Positions 12,216 to 22,920 of a stretch of 64,000 nt of DNA are shown here, one piece after another. This DNA is from Blastobasis lacticolella (taxonomy: Eukaryota > Arthropoda > Insecta > Lepidoptera > Blastobasidae): contig LR990059.1 in assembly GCA_905147135.1 (NCBI GenBank), forward strand, positions 17,135,001 through 17,199,000, written 5' to 3'. Below the pieces are notes generated by a model. That model ran no database searches, was not told the origin of the DNA, and was given only the letters and a program-made list of their open reading frames with translations. The translations under genes were made by a program, and so were the position numbers. Every line of letters begins with the position of its first letter. Position 1 is the first letter of the stretch.

Positions 12216-12448
12216 ACCTCTGGCTTACGAGTCGGATACCTTAACCACACGGCCATGGAGGCTCATATAGGAGCTATGGATAAGGCCGCAGACTAACTCG
12301 AGTTGACAGAGCTCGGATAAATCGGCCGAACGGCTATAATATTACATACCCAATGGCAAAGGATCCCTATAGGTATACTGAATAGATTTCAAGAAAGGTG
12401 TGACAACAATGAATACCCCTGGTTTTACAAACGTTATTTTTTCAATAG

Positions 12449-12511
12449 AACACTGTATAACTATCTTAATTAATCGCTATGTTTTATTATTTAAGATAGT
12501 TATAAAGTGTT
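12449..12511. repeat. Foldback hairpin
   Basis: AACACTGTATAACTATCTTAA is followed about 20 bases later by its near reverse complement (TTAAGATAGTTATAAAGTGTT), with one or two mismatches. It could be a small MITE or its solo core. Confidence 0.6.
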
Positions 12512-12699
12512 ATACATTAATTTTATTTTTCATTCTATTCTGATGTTTGAAACACACTATAGAAACTAACTATCACAGTTTTAAGAGATCTTTTATGTTA
12601 ATTTTCACTTCTGCAAAGCCATGACGTGCAAGTAGGCCTTACAACTTCAGTGTTCCGTACATAAATAACTATTTTATTATTAGTCGTAAAGCGGGATTT

Positions 12700-12935
12700 C
12701 TTTTCGTTGCTATTTGAGCAGATCTACGGGTACTACCAAAATCGCAATGGCCGCTCATTAGCAGTTTGACGCAGTTTTTGAATTTTTCTACAATTAAAAC
12801 TGGCATTGAGCTGCTATTACGACTCAATTACAATTCAATCGTACCAGCAGAATACTAGTAACAGTAGCAGAATACTGAAAATGTGTGAAACTGCCATTGA
12901 GCTCCAATCGCGTCATTAGTAATATAGCGGACTTG
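12700..12935. repeat. Repeat family F copy
   Basis: It contains ctattacgactcaattacaa, ttcaatcg, then agcagaatactgaaaatgtg. The same vocabulary (caattacaattcaatcgagc; agcagaatacc) recurs at 13415-13465, 33280-33485, 53405-53480, 53890-54010, 58818-58885, 63055-63110 and 63725-63795. Class unknown. Confidence 0.5.
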
Positions 12936-13944
12936 AGACCCAGGTTGGACCCAGCTGTCTACTTGTTTGTCTCTGCGTAGAATAAAGGAATATAAAAATA
13001 AACTCGGTCAAAACTCGGATATCTAGTGCATAAGCTGTGAATACTGCAGCTACCTCTGACAGCATTTTCTCATTTTCTTCTACTTGAACATGGATGCACT
13101 ATAATATAGGTAGATATCAAATTTAAAAACCAGTTGCATATAAAAAATACAAACAACGCATCCCGCCAGCCTTAAAACGCCGTTTGCCCTGAAAAACTCT
13201 GAACATCATTCTGTAGTCGAAAAAACCGAGGACACCCTTGTAATCAATCACGGGGGGCGTTCCCGGGGTCGCAGCGAGCCGGGCGGTGCGCGGGCGCAGG
13301 CGCCGCGGCTCGCATTACAAAGCGCCGACAGTGACATGTGGTCAGCAAACGACAGCTTTATAGTTACTATGACATACAAAAAATGTCTGCAGGATCCAGC
13401 CACTCTAAGGTGGCTCAAAATTAGAGCTAATTACAATTCAATCGAGCCAAGTAAATTAGCGGACTTGAGGTAACTGTCGCCCATAACATTTAAAATTCCT
13501 GCATTTAGGTTGCAGGCCACTAAAATGCAGAGCCGTAGGTGCGTTGTCATTGTGAGGACTAAGATGAATACCTCATGCCTGTAATTGCGCTGGCTACCTT
13601 ATCCTGCAAACCGGAACACAACTATGGATGCATTGTTGCTTGGCGGCAGAAATAGATAAGGCGGCGACGCAGGCTTGACGGAGTCTTACCACCTGATATA
13701 TTTATATATTTACCAAGTTTAAGTTGTAAAGTGGCAGAGATACGAACAAATTTTGATAATATTTACTGCATTCTGCAGATATAGATCTCTATCTACAGAC
13801 GAGCCAGGTCGATTCTCAGATGTGCCTACCGTGTCCCTCCTTAAAAGACTACATGACTGGTCTGTAATTGTAAGATCAATAAGCTGTGTCGATGTGAGAA
13901 CTGCTCAAACAGATAGGTAACTATAGCATTTGTCAATTTTTGTC

Positions 13945-14024
13945 GAGGTAATAACCTTCCCTTTTGTGAGAGAGGCCCTAAGTCCTGCAGTGGACTGTTA
14001 CGGGCTGTGATGATGATGATGATC
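13945..14024 (+). repeat. Repeat family C, 3' end
   Basis: A short 3' piece: aataaccttcccttttgtga, gaggccctaagtcctgcagt, ggactgttacgggctgtgat, then (GAT)n. Full copies are at 16749-17001 and 52970-53220. Confidence 0.7.
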
Positions 14025-14929
14025 AGTATTATACTTTTTTATTAGTAAGATTTAGCGTGTCAGTTAAATCCTCGCAGTGATTCCTGATGCGTTCTCTATT
14101 TTTGTTGGATGTCCACGTTTATCATATGATAAATGTTAATCAATATAGATACTTACAACTGCACAATCTGCACGCTCAGGAACAAGTTAAACACTAACCG
14201 ATGCGGTGAGGGAAAACATCGTGGTTAATTGATGATTAATTTGGACATTAGTCATTAAATGTCTCATTCAATCGTCAAAAAGGAGGGGGTAGGACAGTAG
14301 GAAGAAAACACACAGTTACCTACACGTTGACTGCCCCAGGGCTGGAGCACACAGATGACCACTAGACGGTTGGGGAAAATCATTTTTAGTTGAAGTTTTA
14401 ACAGCGAGCACAAACGCCTGAGGAAAAATAATAATTTAGTTAATAAGGCGTTTCGGCCTGCGGGCCAAAATTAGACCAGACCGAAACGTCTGAACACTTA
14501 ACGTTCAGGTGGGCTCGCCTTAGAATTTAACATTTCTTTATTGAGTAGTAATATTAAATATCTCTTTGAAAGGGTTGAATGGAACAAAGAAACATACTGT
14601 GTTCACCACACCCAGTTGGATAAGGGCAGGTAGATGATGATGGTGATTAAATATCTCTTTCAATCGTTAAATGATTGTTCCTGTTGGCCATAGGCGGCGG
14701 TGATGTAAATAGGTTTCTATCAGAAACGTGACACACTTGTCTGATTTTTGTGTCCCGTAAAAAATTAGAAATAGTAGTAACTAACAGTTAAATAAATATT
14801 TAACACTTTGTGTTGTGACTTCATGATTGAACACCATGATTAAAAACCGATTGCAATTTAAACAAATTTGTAAAATAAAGTGTACAAAATCTGATTTAAA
14901 TAAATAAATGGTCCAACAATATGTTTTGG

Positions 14930-15093
14930 CAAGTTTATACGGCGCCATGTAGCCCTAAAGTCAGCAAAGCATGTGTTGGATTTAACTACTTACAGACCCG
15001 TAACGGAAATTAAAATTCATCATTTCAATTTCTGCTCGGCCAGGAACCCGAACCCGGGACCTCTGCATAGCAGACCGACTGACCCACTCAAGT
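14930..15093 (-). repeat. tRNA-derived SINE, family A
   Basis: Reverse-strand copy of the family described at 3261-3472. On the plus strand it runs from ggcgccatgtagccctaaag to the B-box complement gaacccgggacctct and the A-box region. It is somewhat diverged. Confidence 0.7.
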
Positions 15094-15674
15094 CTTTTGT
15101 GATTGTATTAATACCAAATCTCGTCATGATATTTATATGGGTTTTGTTGTCAACTCCGTCGATTTTACCTTACACATTATGTCTACATCCCCATCAGCTG
15201 AAGCACCGATAACCACTGGAATAAATGAGCTTTTTTAAAGGAGACCGCGACTCGGCGAGCGTAGTTAGTGTAGCACGCCATCCGGTCAGGTGGAGTGATG
15301 ACTTGCGAAAGGCTGCAGGTAAAAGCTAGACGAATGTAGAGGGTGAATTGGGGTCGACCTATCAGTGGATTCCAGGATCCTATCAGAATCCTCCTGATTG
15401 TCCTAGCGGTGGACTACTATAAGCTAATGATTGAATAAAGCATGTCTAAAATAACTCAACTTAAATGAATCAATTCAGAGCACGCCGCTGGTGTAATTCG
15501 CCGTAGACGCGCCGTCTGCGATAACGTGAGCGGCGCGCGCGCAGCCGCTAATCAGTCTATTCGGTAACCAGTGTTCACGTGTTAACCGCGCGCGGATTCG
15601 ATGCGCCTGCGCCGCCGCTGTAATGCTAGCTTCGCCACATTCGCCACCTAGCAGTGTGGCGGGTATAGGAAGGG

Positions 15675-15895
15675 GACGACCGGAGTGGTTTAGTTGTTAC
15701 GCAACATCTGTTTGTTACGCAAGAGGTTCCGGATTCAATTCCCGGCCAGGCAGAAATTGAAATTATAAATTTTTATGGGTGTTCTATGTGTAATAAGTAT
15801 GTTTTTGAAAGTATTTAAGTAGTATATCGGTTATCTAGTACAAGCTTTGCTAAGTTTGGGGCTAGATGGCGCTGTGATTTTGTCCACGATTATTT
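15675..15895 (+). repeat. tRNA-derived SINE, family A
   Basis: Head gacgaccggagtggtttag, B box GATTCAATTCC, body and the 3' block gctagatggcgctgtg. The A/B box region carries a small internal duplication (tgttacgcaa appears twice). Confidence 0.75.
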
Positions 15896-16748
15896 ATTTA
15901 TGTGTAGTGCCGTTACATTCTACATTACATTACATGCCAAGTCACGGGAGAAGTTACAGTAGGTTTAAGTATAAAGTGAAAAATCAACTTAATCAGTAGT
16001 CTCTGTTCAAACTTCTGTATGTGGAAGCAGAGAGCTGATAGAAAATTGGGCATGCAGACTATTTCTAAAACTACACATAATATAAAATAAAATCAAGTAA
16101 CTTGCCGCGTCTGTTTGTTTGTATGTATTTCTGCTAAGTTCTCCTAAACCAGACAACGAATTTTGATGCCGTTTTCACTATCGGTTAACGAATTTCTTGC
16201 GGAAATGATTAGATATCTACAGATGAATACGGATTTCAGTAAATTTCTACGAAAAGGGCTTAATCTGGTTTAAAAAATTGTATTGAATATGAACAGGGTT
16301 ATTAAAAAAACCTTTTCGGCACTTATGAAGTCACGAACAAAAGCTAGTGTAGGCTGAGTACAAGTGTATTAAAGAAATGCGAAGGGCACTCGGTATACTG
16401 GCAATTTGCTATCGGTCGAATCAAGTTCGACACTTAATCTGTGGCTTCACGGTTGGGACGGTTGATTAAGAAGGTTGTTTGATGAAACTGTGCGCTTGCG
16501 CAGTTGCTTTGTCACGTTTCTCTCGGACGTCTGTGCGCACTGTACCTACGTTTGGAGGCAATGTGTAGGTATGCTATTAATAGTGTTTGGTTCAGTTGAT
16601 GCGATATGTTGAAGCTTTTGTCTGGTGTTATATAGTCGAGCAAGTAGGCAATATATACAGGGAATCACAAAAATGACTGGGTTTTGGTACAACGCCTTTG
16701 CCTTTTGCATCTTTTATTTGTTTAATTGTAACGACGTATATAAATTCG

Positions 16749-17001
16749 TGTGGTGTCCGGCAGAGTAGAATAGCACCAACCCATTACACTCATGGGTGTC
16801 GTACAAGGCGACTAATGTTTTCGAGGCAAAAGATCAAGAGTCTCCGTAGTCTGGAAAATGGGCAGCAGCATTTTCCATTGTTATTTTTAAACACTGCAAT
16901 CTCCAACCCGCCTGCCAAGCGTGGAGATTATGGCAATAACCTCCCCTTTCGTGGGAGAGGCCCGAAGTCCTGCAGTGGACTGTTACGGGCTGTGATGATG
17001 A
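16749..17001 (+). repeat. Repeat family C, full copy
   Basis: It runs from gtgtggtgtccggcagagta through aggcgactaatgttttcgag, gcagcattttccattgttat and ctccaacccgcctgccaagc to gcagtggactgttacgggct and a GATGATGAT tail. No protein is encoded. The GAT tail is like that of RTE LINEs, suggesting RTE-driven mobilisation. Other copies: 46694-46912, 52970-53220, 56082-56322 (+); 58984-59234, 60214-60448 (-); fragments 13945-14024, 40461-40560. Confidence 0.75.
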
Positions 17002-17059
17002 TATAAATTCGATATAGGCGACATGTTGTCGCTTTCCATCAGATAGGCTTTCTGTTGGT

Positions 17060-17560
17060 TGTGGTAAACAGCCTACCGAGTGTTATAGCAAACCTCAGGT
17101 CAAATAATAATTTTGGTAGAGTCACAATGTCCATTTCCATCGCGAAACCCTCGCTAGCCCGTTCATCGCTGCGCCCGCGCAACGCCGCGCCGTCAAAGCC
17201 GCGCCGCCCGCGATTTAATCACGCCGCCCTCTCGAGTGACATTTTAAGAGCGAGCCAAAGTCGCCATCTTGTTTTTTTGCCGCGCTTTTTCTCCGCCCGG
17301 CGCGGACGGCCGTCGTCGTAAAATTTGTTATTAATTCAGTAAAATTTCGGATTAGGTGGTATTAAATTCGAAACAAAGCGAGGATTTAATTGGTAATTCG
17401 TGTCCGGGGCTGTGTTCGTCGCGGGCGCAATTTCCGCTTATTGTTTTCGGTTGTAAAGTGTTCGGCCGCCGGCGGACGGTAAGGGATTCAATTACAGCGC
17501 GGTTCGGGCCGCCCGCCGCCCGCTGCCCACTGCCCGTGGACTTCTTTTCACACCTACACA
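17060..17560. other. CpG-rich islet of unknown role
   Basis: This block is much richer in CpG than its surroundings and contains an exact TGCGC-CC-GCGCA at 17170-17181. Open frames occur on both strands, but they are low-complexity Arg/Pro/Ala stretches without a recognised domain. It could be a promoter or enhancer; nothing in the sequence decides. Confidence 0.4.
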
Positions 17561-18159
17561 CTATACACCGGTTAAAATTTTGTTTAACAAAAGATAGATG
17601 AATTGTAGTAATATGATAAATTATGATAATTTAGGTATAATTCAAAAGCATTTCACACATTGTGGTACGTACTCAGCTGGGTGTGAGATATGGATTTCCG
17701 GACAAAGACCATCCCCAAATAATTCTATATCTATGGATCGATCTTGCATTTCCGCTTTCAATGGATTCCCTTAATGAAAGTAACGTAGACATTTTAGCTA
17801 ATATGTTACCCAAAGGCTTGAGAACACGCAAAAGGTTTGCCATCTGCTAAAGTAAAGTTCTTGTTTGGATTTTAGCAGCAGGAGTCCTACAGACACCAAT
17901 ATTGGTACACATGTCGATAGATGAGGTGAAGAAAAAATAATAAACACATACTCTTTATAAGTATATTTTGAAAGACCTAAGAACTAAATAAAGTTTTGTA
18001 GGTATATTATGCCATAGAAGGAGATGCGTTAGAGTTTGCCACAAGGTTTACTCTGTATAAAGTGTGAAGTGGTTCTGGATATTTATAAAGGTCAATTCTT
18101 TGTATCACAATAATCCATGAAATCGGTGGGATGGCTATTTTATAAAAGTATCAATTATT

Positions 18160-18165
18160 TTTATT
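18160..18165 (-). terminator. Candidate poly(A) signal for Poxm
   Basis: TTTATT on the plus strand gives AATAAA on the minus strand, about 1.23 kb past the Poxm stop codon. It is the first canonical signal I see downstream; an ATTAAA variant lies at about 18452-18457. The real 3' end is not fixed by the sequence. Confidence 0.3.
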
Positions 18166-18699
18166 ACAGGAATACAATAATTTTGAAAAGTAATTGTAAG
18201 TAGGTACAATAAGTAATACAGTCCAATGCGGCAAACGCAGTTCCGGCAAAATCAAAGTGACAATAAAAATTAACTAAACAAAATTTAAAAGCAGTTAAGT
18301 ACCCATGAGAACCTTATAGTAGACATCGTATAAATATTTACATCTGTCATTGCACCCGTCAAATACACAATACATTCGGTTAATGATAAAAAATATACTT
18401 AAACACTATCGCTTTATCTTACACATTCGACTCGTGACCGTATGTACACTAGTTTAATACTTTTATCGATATAAAATCTATGTGAGAGTGATATCACTGT
18501 TCGCACCGTTACGATGCGGATTGCGTCCGACGCACTGGCCACTGTCACTAGGGGCTCGCACTTGCCACTGGAGCCGTCTCCCGCACTGGACTCCATTCCC
18601 CAATGAGGACTAAACCCTCAGAAGACAAGCCGATGGCACACGCAGGATAGAAGTTGACAGGTTGAGACATTCAAGTGACGTTTGCAGGAAAAAATCCAA

Positions 18700-19300
18700 T
18701 CATCATCTAGATCGGGCTTCTAGGCTCCTCATCAGAGAAGTTTGATTTTCATTCTGCATCTGTCTGCTAGACTTTTCACTGGACACTATCTTCACGCTGG
18801 TCTAGAAACTTGCTACTCGGTTTTTATATCAAAGAATACATCTTAGTCCAAGCATCCTGATGCTGGTCGCCTACTATTAGGTTTCTCTTCTTTCTCTGAC
18901 AAGATCATCAGAGAAGTTCCTCTCCGTTTACGCAACCTGCTTCTAATTTAGTAGCGCGCTTGGCTTCTCGTGAGGGAAGATCCATCTCCATTCCGATACC
19001 AGGTTACTAAACTCCTCACCAGAGGAGTTTCATTTCCGTTCAAGTATCCTCATGATCGTCCAGTCACCAATCTTCCTGTCATTAGAAACCCAATTCCAAT
19101 TTAGTAGCTTGCTTGACTCCTTGACGATCCATTTCCATTCAGAAACCAAGTCACCAGACTCCAGAGCAGTTTCATCCCCAGAAACCTGATTCTAATACAA
19201 TTGCCCGTTTGACTCCTTGAAGATCCATTTCCATTCAGACACCAGGTCGCCTGACTCCAGAGAAGTTTCATCCCCAAGCATCCTGATGCTTCTTGCGGTT
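18700..19300. repeat. Degenerate tandem repeat in the Poxm 3' UTR/flank
   Basis: Units share gatccatttccattcag, then caccaggtcacc-like, then actccagagaagtttcatcc, then a spacer with ttctaatttagtagc. The gatccat word falls at 18979, 19126 and 19222, giving spacings of 147 and 96, so the period is uneven. It lies immediately downstream of the last coding exon, probably in the transcribed 3' UTR. Confidence 0.6.
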
Positions 19301-19393
19301 ACCCTGTCATTGGGTCCTCTATCCCATCGGTGGCCACAGCTGGTGCGGCCCCGGTCACCGGTCGTGGTCCGTGCGGTGCGCGTGCGCCGCGCG

Positions 19394-19477
19394 TCAGAGC
19401 GCGTGCGCGTGGTGCGGCGCGGCGGGCTGCGGCGGCGGGCACAGCGAGTGCGGACCGCCGGCGGCGTGCTGCCGGCC
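19394..19477 (-). CDS. Poxm: Pox meso, coding exon 5 (terminal)
   Basis: This exon encodes residues 205-231 and a TGA stop at 19396-19394. The acceptor is a good match (TTCCCTCACCAG|GGC), and its phase (0) agrees with the exon 4 donor. The peptide begins GRQHAAGGPHSLCPPP and ends AAPHHAHAL; it is rich in Pro, His and Ala, typical of Pax C-terminal activation tails. The call rests on the splice signal, phase agreement, GC-rich codon use and a clean stop, not on a recognised domain. An alternative last exon cannot be excluded. An open frame on the plus strand over the same GC-rich DNA is only its antisense. Confidence 0.65.
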   Translation of the reverse strand, partial: GRQHAAGGPHSLCPPPQPAAPHHAHAL

Positions 19478-19547
19478 CTGGTGAGGGAATACCAGTGTTA
19501 TTATGGTTCAGATGGTGATATTGCGAGTTCTTAAGAGAGGGGTGAAA

Positions 19548-19670
19548 GGTTTTTACGATGTCGGCAGCGCGCGGGTGGTACCCGTAGAATACAGCGGGTA
19601 TGACCCACCACTGACCATCAGGCAGGCCGTAAGCTTGTTAGCCACCTCAGTGGTATAAAATCGGTGATAT
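19548..19670 (-). repeat. Repeat family D fragment in Poxm intron 4
   Basis: It contains ccatcaggcaggccgtaagc and ttgttagccacctcagtggt, the reverse complement of the start of family D (see 22645-22920), including the terminal ataaaa. It lies wholly inside intron 4. Confidence 0.7.
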
Positions 19671-20147
19671 TTTAATGGAAACGACGAAGAAGCGAGAGAT
19701 GTTCTGTGCATAATGTTGAAGAGTATATTAAAGATAGCAAGATTGACCAAAGTAGTAGTAGACCAAAATGTAGGAGGGGACCCTTGAACTGTCTCGGGAA
19801 CCGATTGGCACACCGTGACGATATATTATTATGATGTTTAATGTAAGGTTTGATACCGTGGAGACAAAGGTGTGGCATCCGCTTTTTAAACATCTGATTT
19901 TTAGGATTTAGGATATATACAAATGGCTGCACCGTCACTCACTGCCAAGAGAGCGACCGCCTAACTTGAATCGAACGTCGTCATCTTGTTACAATGTATT
20001 GCCATCTCACTTGCCCAAACCGTCACTCTCTCATCAGCTCTTGATGCTGTTGTCGTTTATGTTCAATTTGAGTAAGACGGCGGCTCCCTAGGTGTCATAG
20101 TGGTGATGTCAAACTGGCGTATTAATAAAAAAGCCTTATCTACCCAC

Positions 20148-20396
20148 CTGTAGGTACACATAGTAGTCATAGGGTTGGTGCAGCGGCCAGCATCGCTGCG
20201 GCGGCAGCGTCGCAGGGTACAGCGGCGGCACCGGGTACAGTGCACCGCCCAGCTTGTTCCTTAGTATGCGGCTGATGCTCGACACTGAGGGCACGTTGTA
20301 TTTGTCGCAAACGCCGTCGGCGAGCAGCCTGTCGCGGATCTCCCACGCGAAGATGCCAGGGTCTTTGGCCTTCAACTGCTTTATGTAGGACACGAC
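20148..20396 (-). CDS. Poxm: Pox meso, coding exon 4 (RED subdomain)
   Basis: It encodes residues 122-204. The acceptor CCATCTCCAG|GTC and the donor CAG|GTGGGT both match consensus and both are phase 0. Residues 122-171 complete the paired domain: [34 protein letters not shown], and [16 protein letters not shown]. This is the RED half, whose helices form the second DNA-binding module. Residues 172-204 form a Pro/Tyr-rich linker ([26 protein letters not shown]) with no homeodomain. If intron 4 were retained, translation would stop three codons after the donor (VGR then stop), giving a 207-residue form. The high match to Pax1/9-type sequence makes the assignment firm. Confidence 0.95.
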
Positions 20397-20460
20397 CTGG
20401 AGATGGGAGCGTGGTGTCAAGTGGTGGCTAAGGAATGGAACACGTTGCCTGCGTGTCTGT

Positions 20461-20605
20461 TGTCTGATCATTATAATCTGGACGCCTTCAAGGTTAGAGT
20501 TAATACGAGTAGGTTATTCCTAGACAGATATGCTCCATCTTTGTGTCTCGTCACTTCCCACTGAGATGGCGGTCAAAACCCTGGCTAGTTTAATAAATGT
20601 GTAAT
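20461..20605 (+). repeat. Family E LINE 3' end in Poxm intron 3
   Basis: It contains aatctggacgccttcaaggt, ggttattcctagacagatat and agatggcggtcaaaaccctg, followed by a TATTG microsatellite at about 20612-20635. It is antisense to Poxm and begins about 65 bp upstream of exon 4 on the gene strand. Confidence 0.6.
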
Positions 20606-21352
20606 TTTGTATTGTATTGTATTGTATTTTATTATAATCTCATGACATTATTATTATTGTTCCTAATATGATTAATTATTTAGTTAACTTTCTACGATGA
20701 AAGGAAATGTACGCTTGTTCCGATTGTATACATATTTTAAAGGTTTTTATAACCATCATTGACGATCTCTATTATAGATTTATATAAATTACTAGGAATT
20801 TGATAATTAAATATAGGCTGTAAAATGAGATATAAATAAATCTAAATCTAAAAAAAAATTTTTTTCGCCCCAGACACTCACAAGACGTAGAAGACGACCT
20901 TGTGAAGGTCATAAGGAGCGGATGGAGCAATAACTTTGTGATAGGTAGGTACTACATACGGTACTACTAATATATTTGAACGATTGACGGTAGCGCTAGT
21001 TAGCTAAGTGGAATGACATTTACTGTTTACTAATTTAGGTACATCTATAGTTCTGATTTTATCTACTGAACAGATAAGTTAGTGGCACCGCAATACAGTA
21101 CATAAATCTCTATTTCATTTTCATCCGTATAAAAAATTAAAACATATTAATTAAAATAATAAATAAATAATACACAAAATTATTGCGGAAAAAAGTGATT
21201 GTATAACAAACTTATCTATGTTTAACCAAATGGAGATAATTAAACTGATTTTAGTTTTTAAGAGAGTGGGCGTGAGCTTTATGTAAGTATGTAAGAGAGT
21301 GGGGTTTACAAAACGAATCACTCAGTTTGTAATCTCCAAGTTGCGGCGTTAC

Positions 21353-21485
21353 CTTCGGCGTGGTGACTCTCGGCTTGGAGCCCCCGATCGCGCCGGGCAG
21401 TATGGAGCCGGTCTCGTGGTACCGCGCCAGGATCTTAGACACGCAGCCGTGCGAGACGCGCAATTGCCGGCTGATGTCGCAGGGC
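21353..21485 (-). CDS. Poxm: Pox meso, coding exon 3 (PAI end and linker)
   Basis: It encodes residues 77-121. Acceptor TTCACCCAG|G (phase 2) completes the Arg codon begun by exon 2, and donor AAG|GTAACG ends in phase 0. The sequence [20 protein letters not shown] contains the recognition helix of the PAI subdomain, which contacts DNA in the major groove. [19 protein letters not shown] is the conserved linker that lies in the minor groove. No residue I would expect in the family is missing. The introns on either side sit within the paired box. Confidence 0.95.
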
Positions 21486-21894
21486 CTGGGTGAAGTAATA
21501 CAACTCGTTAATTTGAGGATTGGTGTTGATATTAAGAGCCCATTCACAAGCATTCGGAAAGCGAAGTGTAGGATGCTCTGCGGCAAGATAGAGTGAGGAT
21601 TTCATTAAGGCTGCAGGTAGTTGTTGGATTTGGTAGGCCTTAGACAGTAATTGATGATTTTTATCTTATCGTAACCACTAAAATTCGTTTTCGAACTAAT
21701 AATAAAAATCACGAGATATTTTAAATTTACATTTAAAACACTTATTCATTTCTCGAAGTAAATAGGAAGATCAAATTTAATCAGAGGTGTGATTCTGTCT
21801 GTCTTTAAACCCTGTTTACCATAACCAATAATGTACACTTAGATTTCAATCGAACCAAAAGATAAGCGGAAGCTGGACACGGCAAGTTCCTTGT

Positions 21895-21966
21895 ACAGCA
21901 GACGACTGATCATAATCCTGGTCCTGGCGCAAGGGCCCATGATCCATGATTTGGCAGATTAGGTAT
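21895..21966 (-). repeat. SINE family B fragment next to an exon 2 donor
   Basis: It contains cctggtcctggcgcaagggc and ccatgatttggcagatt, matching the 3' part of SINE B (read on the minus strand). Its edge lies about 13-15 bp from the Poxm exon 2 donor at 21979-21978. Confidence 0.65.
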
Positions 21967-21979
21967 GAACGTCACCAAC

Positions 21980-22130
21980 CTGATCCCAAGTTGCGCGAGC
22001 TCGACGATGCGCAGGCGCACCGCGTTGGGTAGCGGGCGGCCGTTCACGAACACGCCGCCCAGCTGGTTCACCTCGCCGTACTGCTGTGCGCCCGCGCCGG
22101 GGCTGCCCATCGCGCCGCCGCTCGGATCGC
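21980..22130 (-). CDS. Poxm: Pox meso, coding exon 2 (start of paired domain)
   Basis: It encodes residues 27 (split) to 77 (split). Acceptor TCAATTACAG|GCG is phase 1 and donor ATCAG|GTTGGT is phase 2. Residues 28-44 are a Gly/Ala/Ser-rich lead ([17 protein letters not shown]). The paired domain begins at residue 45 with [19 protein letters not shown], followed by [13 protein letters not shown]: the beta-hairpin and first helices of the PAI subdomain. The form [18 protein letters not shown] is the Pax1/9-Poxm type; Pax2/5/8, Pax6 and Pax3/7 differ at the first residues. A methionine at residue 34 could in principle serve as an internal start. Confidence 0.95.
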
Positions 22131-22529
22131 CTGTAATTGAGGGACGGTTATATATGCGGGATATTTTTATAACCAATGGCAAAATTGTGGAACTTTAATT
22201 GTAGCTCCCAAACGGATGGACCGATTTGGATGCGCTTTAATGTATTTGAAAACCAGTCTAATCGAGATGGTTCTTAGGTTTGTTTTATTTAAATCGATTC
22301 AGTAGTTTAGAAAATCATTCGGTATATGTAAACTTGTTTGAGGGTTATCAGAGTTTTCTGCCGGCTACGTTATTATTCTACTCAGTGACAACAATACAGG
22401 AAAATTGAGGGAAGGAAAGGTAGAGGAAGACATAGAAGAAGTTATGTTCAGGAAGTAAGAATAAGGGAACCAGGAAATGAAATTAAAAGCATTGACGATA
22501 CCTCAGGGGTCACTATAGTAATATGGGGT

Positions 22530-22605
22530 AATATAGGCGGTGGTGACAACTTTCCATCAGGTGGCCCAATAGCCTGTTTGTCTATCGTATGACATAAAAA
22601 AGCGG
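22530..22605 (-). repeat. Repeat family D2 fragment
   Basis: Reverse-strand match to the start of family D2: ggcggtggtgacaactttcc, atcaggtggcccaatagcct, then tatcgtatgacataaaaaa. Confidence 0.65.
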
Positions 22606-22644
22606 ACGATGAACTGAAAGAAACGGTGACATCTCCACAGACTT

Positions 22645-22920
22645 TTTTTTTATGCCACTAAGGTGGCAAACAAGCTTGCGGCCTGCCTGATGGTAAGTAG
22701 TCACCGCAGCCTATGGACGTTTGCAATTGCAATACCAGGGGCATCACCCACGCGTTGCCGACCCCGTAAAAACCTTTTAACCCCTTTTCTTGAAGAACTC
22801 TATGTTGTACTCTCCAGGGAAAACCTCTCCAGGTAGTTCATTCCACAACCTTAGTGTGCGTGCGAGTAAGTTCTTTTGGAACCGCTCCAAGGTGTAAGGA
22901 TGAACTCCCTGAAAAGAGCT
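22645..22920 (+). repeat. Repeat family D, longest copy
   Basis: It starts with a T run and atgccactaaggtggcaaac, continues gcctgcctgatggtaagtag, ccaggggcatcacccacgcg and ttgccgaccccgtaaaaacc, and ends in the block attccacaaccttagtgtgc. Copies at 47418-47590 (+), 19548-19670 (-) and 63625-63680 (-) share its 5' part. No protein is encoded. Confidence 0.75.

Larger units (their letters stand above)
11601..12256 (-). repeat. SINE family B copy with two nested LINE insertions
   Basis: Family B sequence, on the plus strand from cttggcgtt at 11601 to the tRNA-like head ending near ggccatggagg. The B box is at about 12010-12030 (TTCGAACCC on the plus strand). It is interrupted at 11853-11981 by a family E LINE 3' end with a poly-A run, and at 12043-12215 by another LINE fragment flanked by the 12-bp duplication acctctggctta. 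All long open frames here are accidental. Confidence 0.7.

Noticed and set aside
11778..12296. 172-codon protein on the plus strand
   Set aside because: The frame runs across a SINE and two LINE inserts; only 12043-12215 resembles coding sequence, from a LINE.
19217..19534. Arg-rich open frames on the plus strand
   Set aside because: They are the antisense of Poxm exon 5 and its GC-rich downstream DNA; no start context or domain.
21299..22198. Plus-strand open frames over the paired-box exons
   Set aside because: Antisense shadows of Poxm exons 2 and 3.
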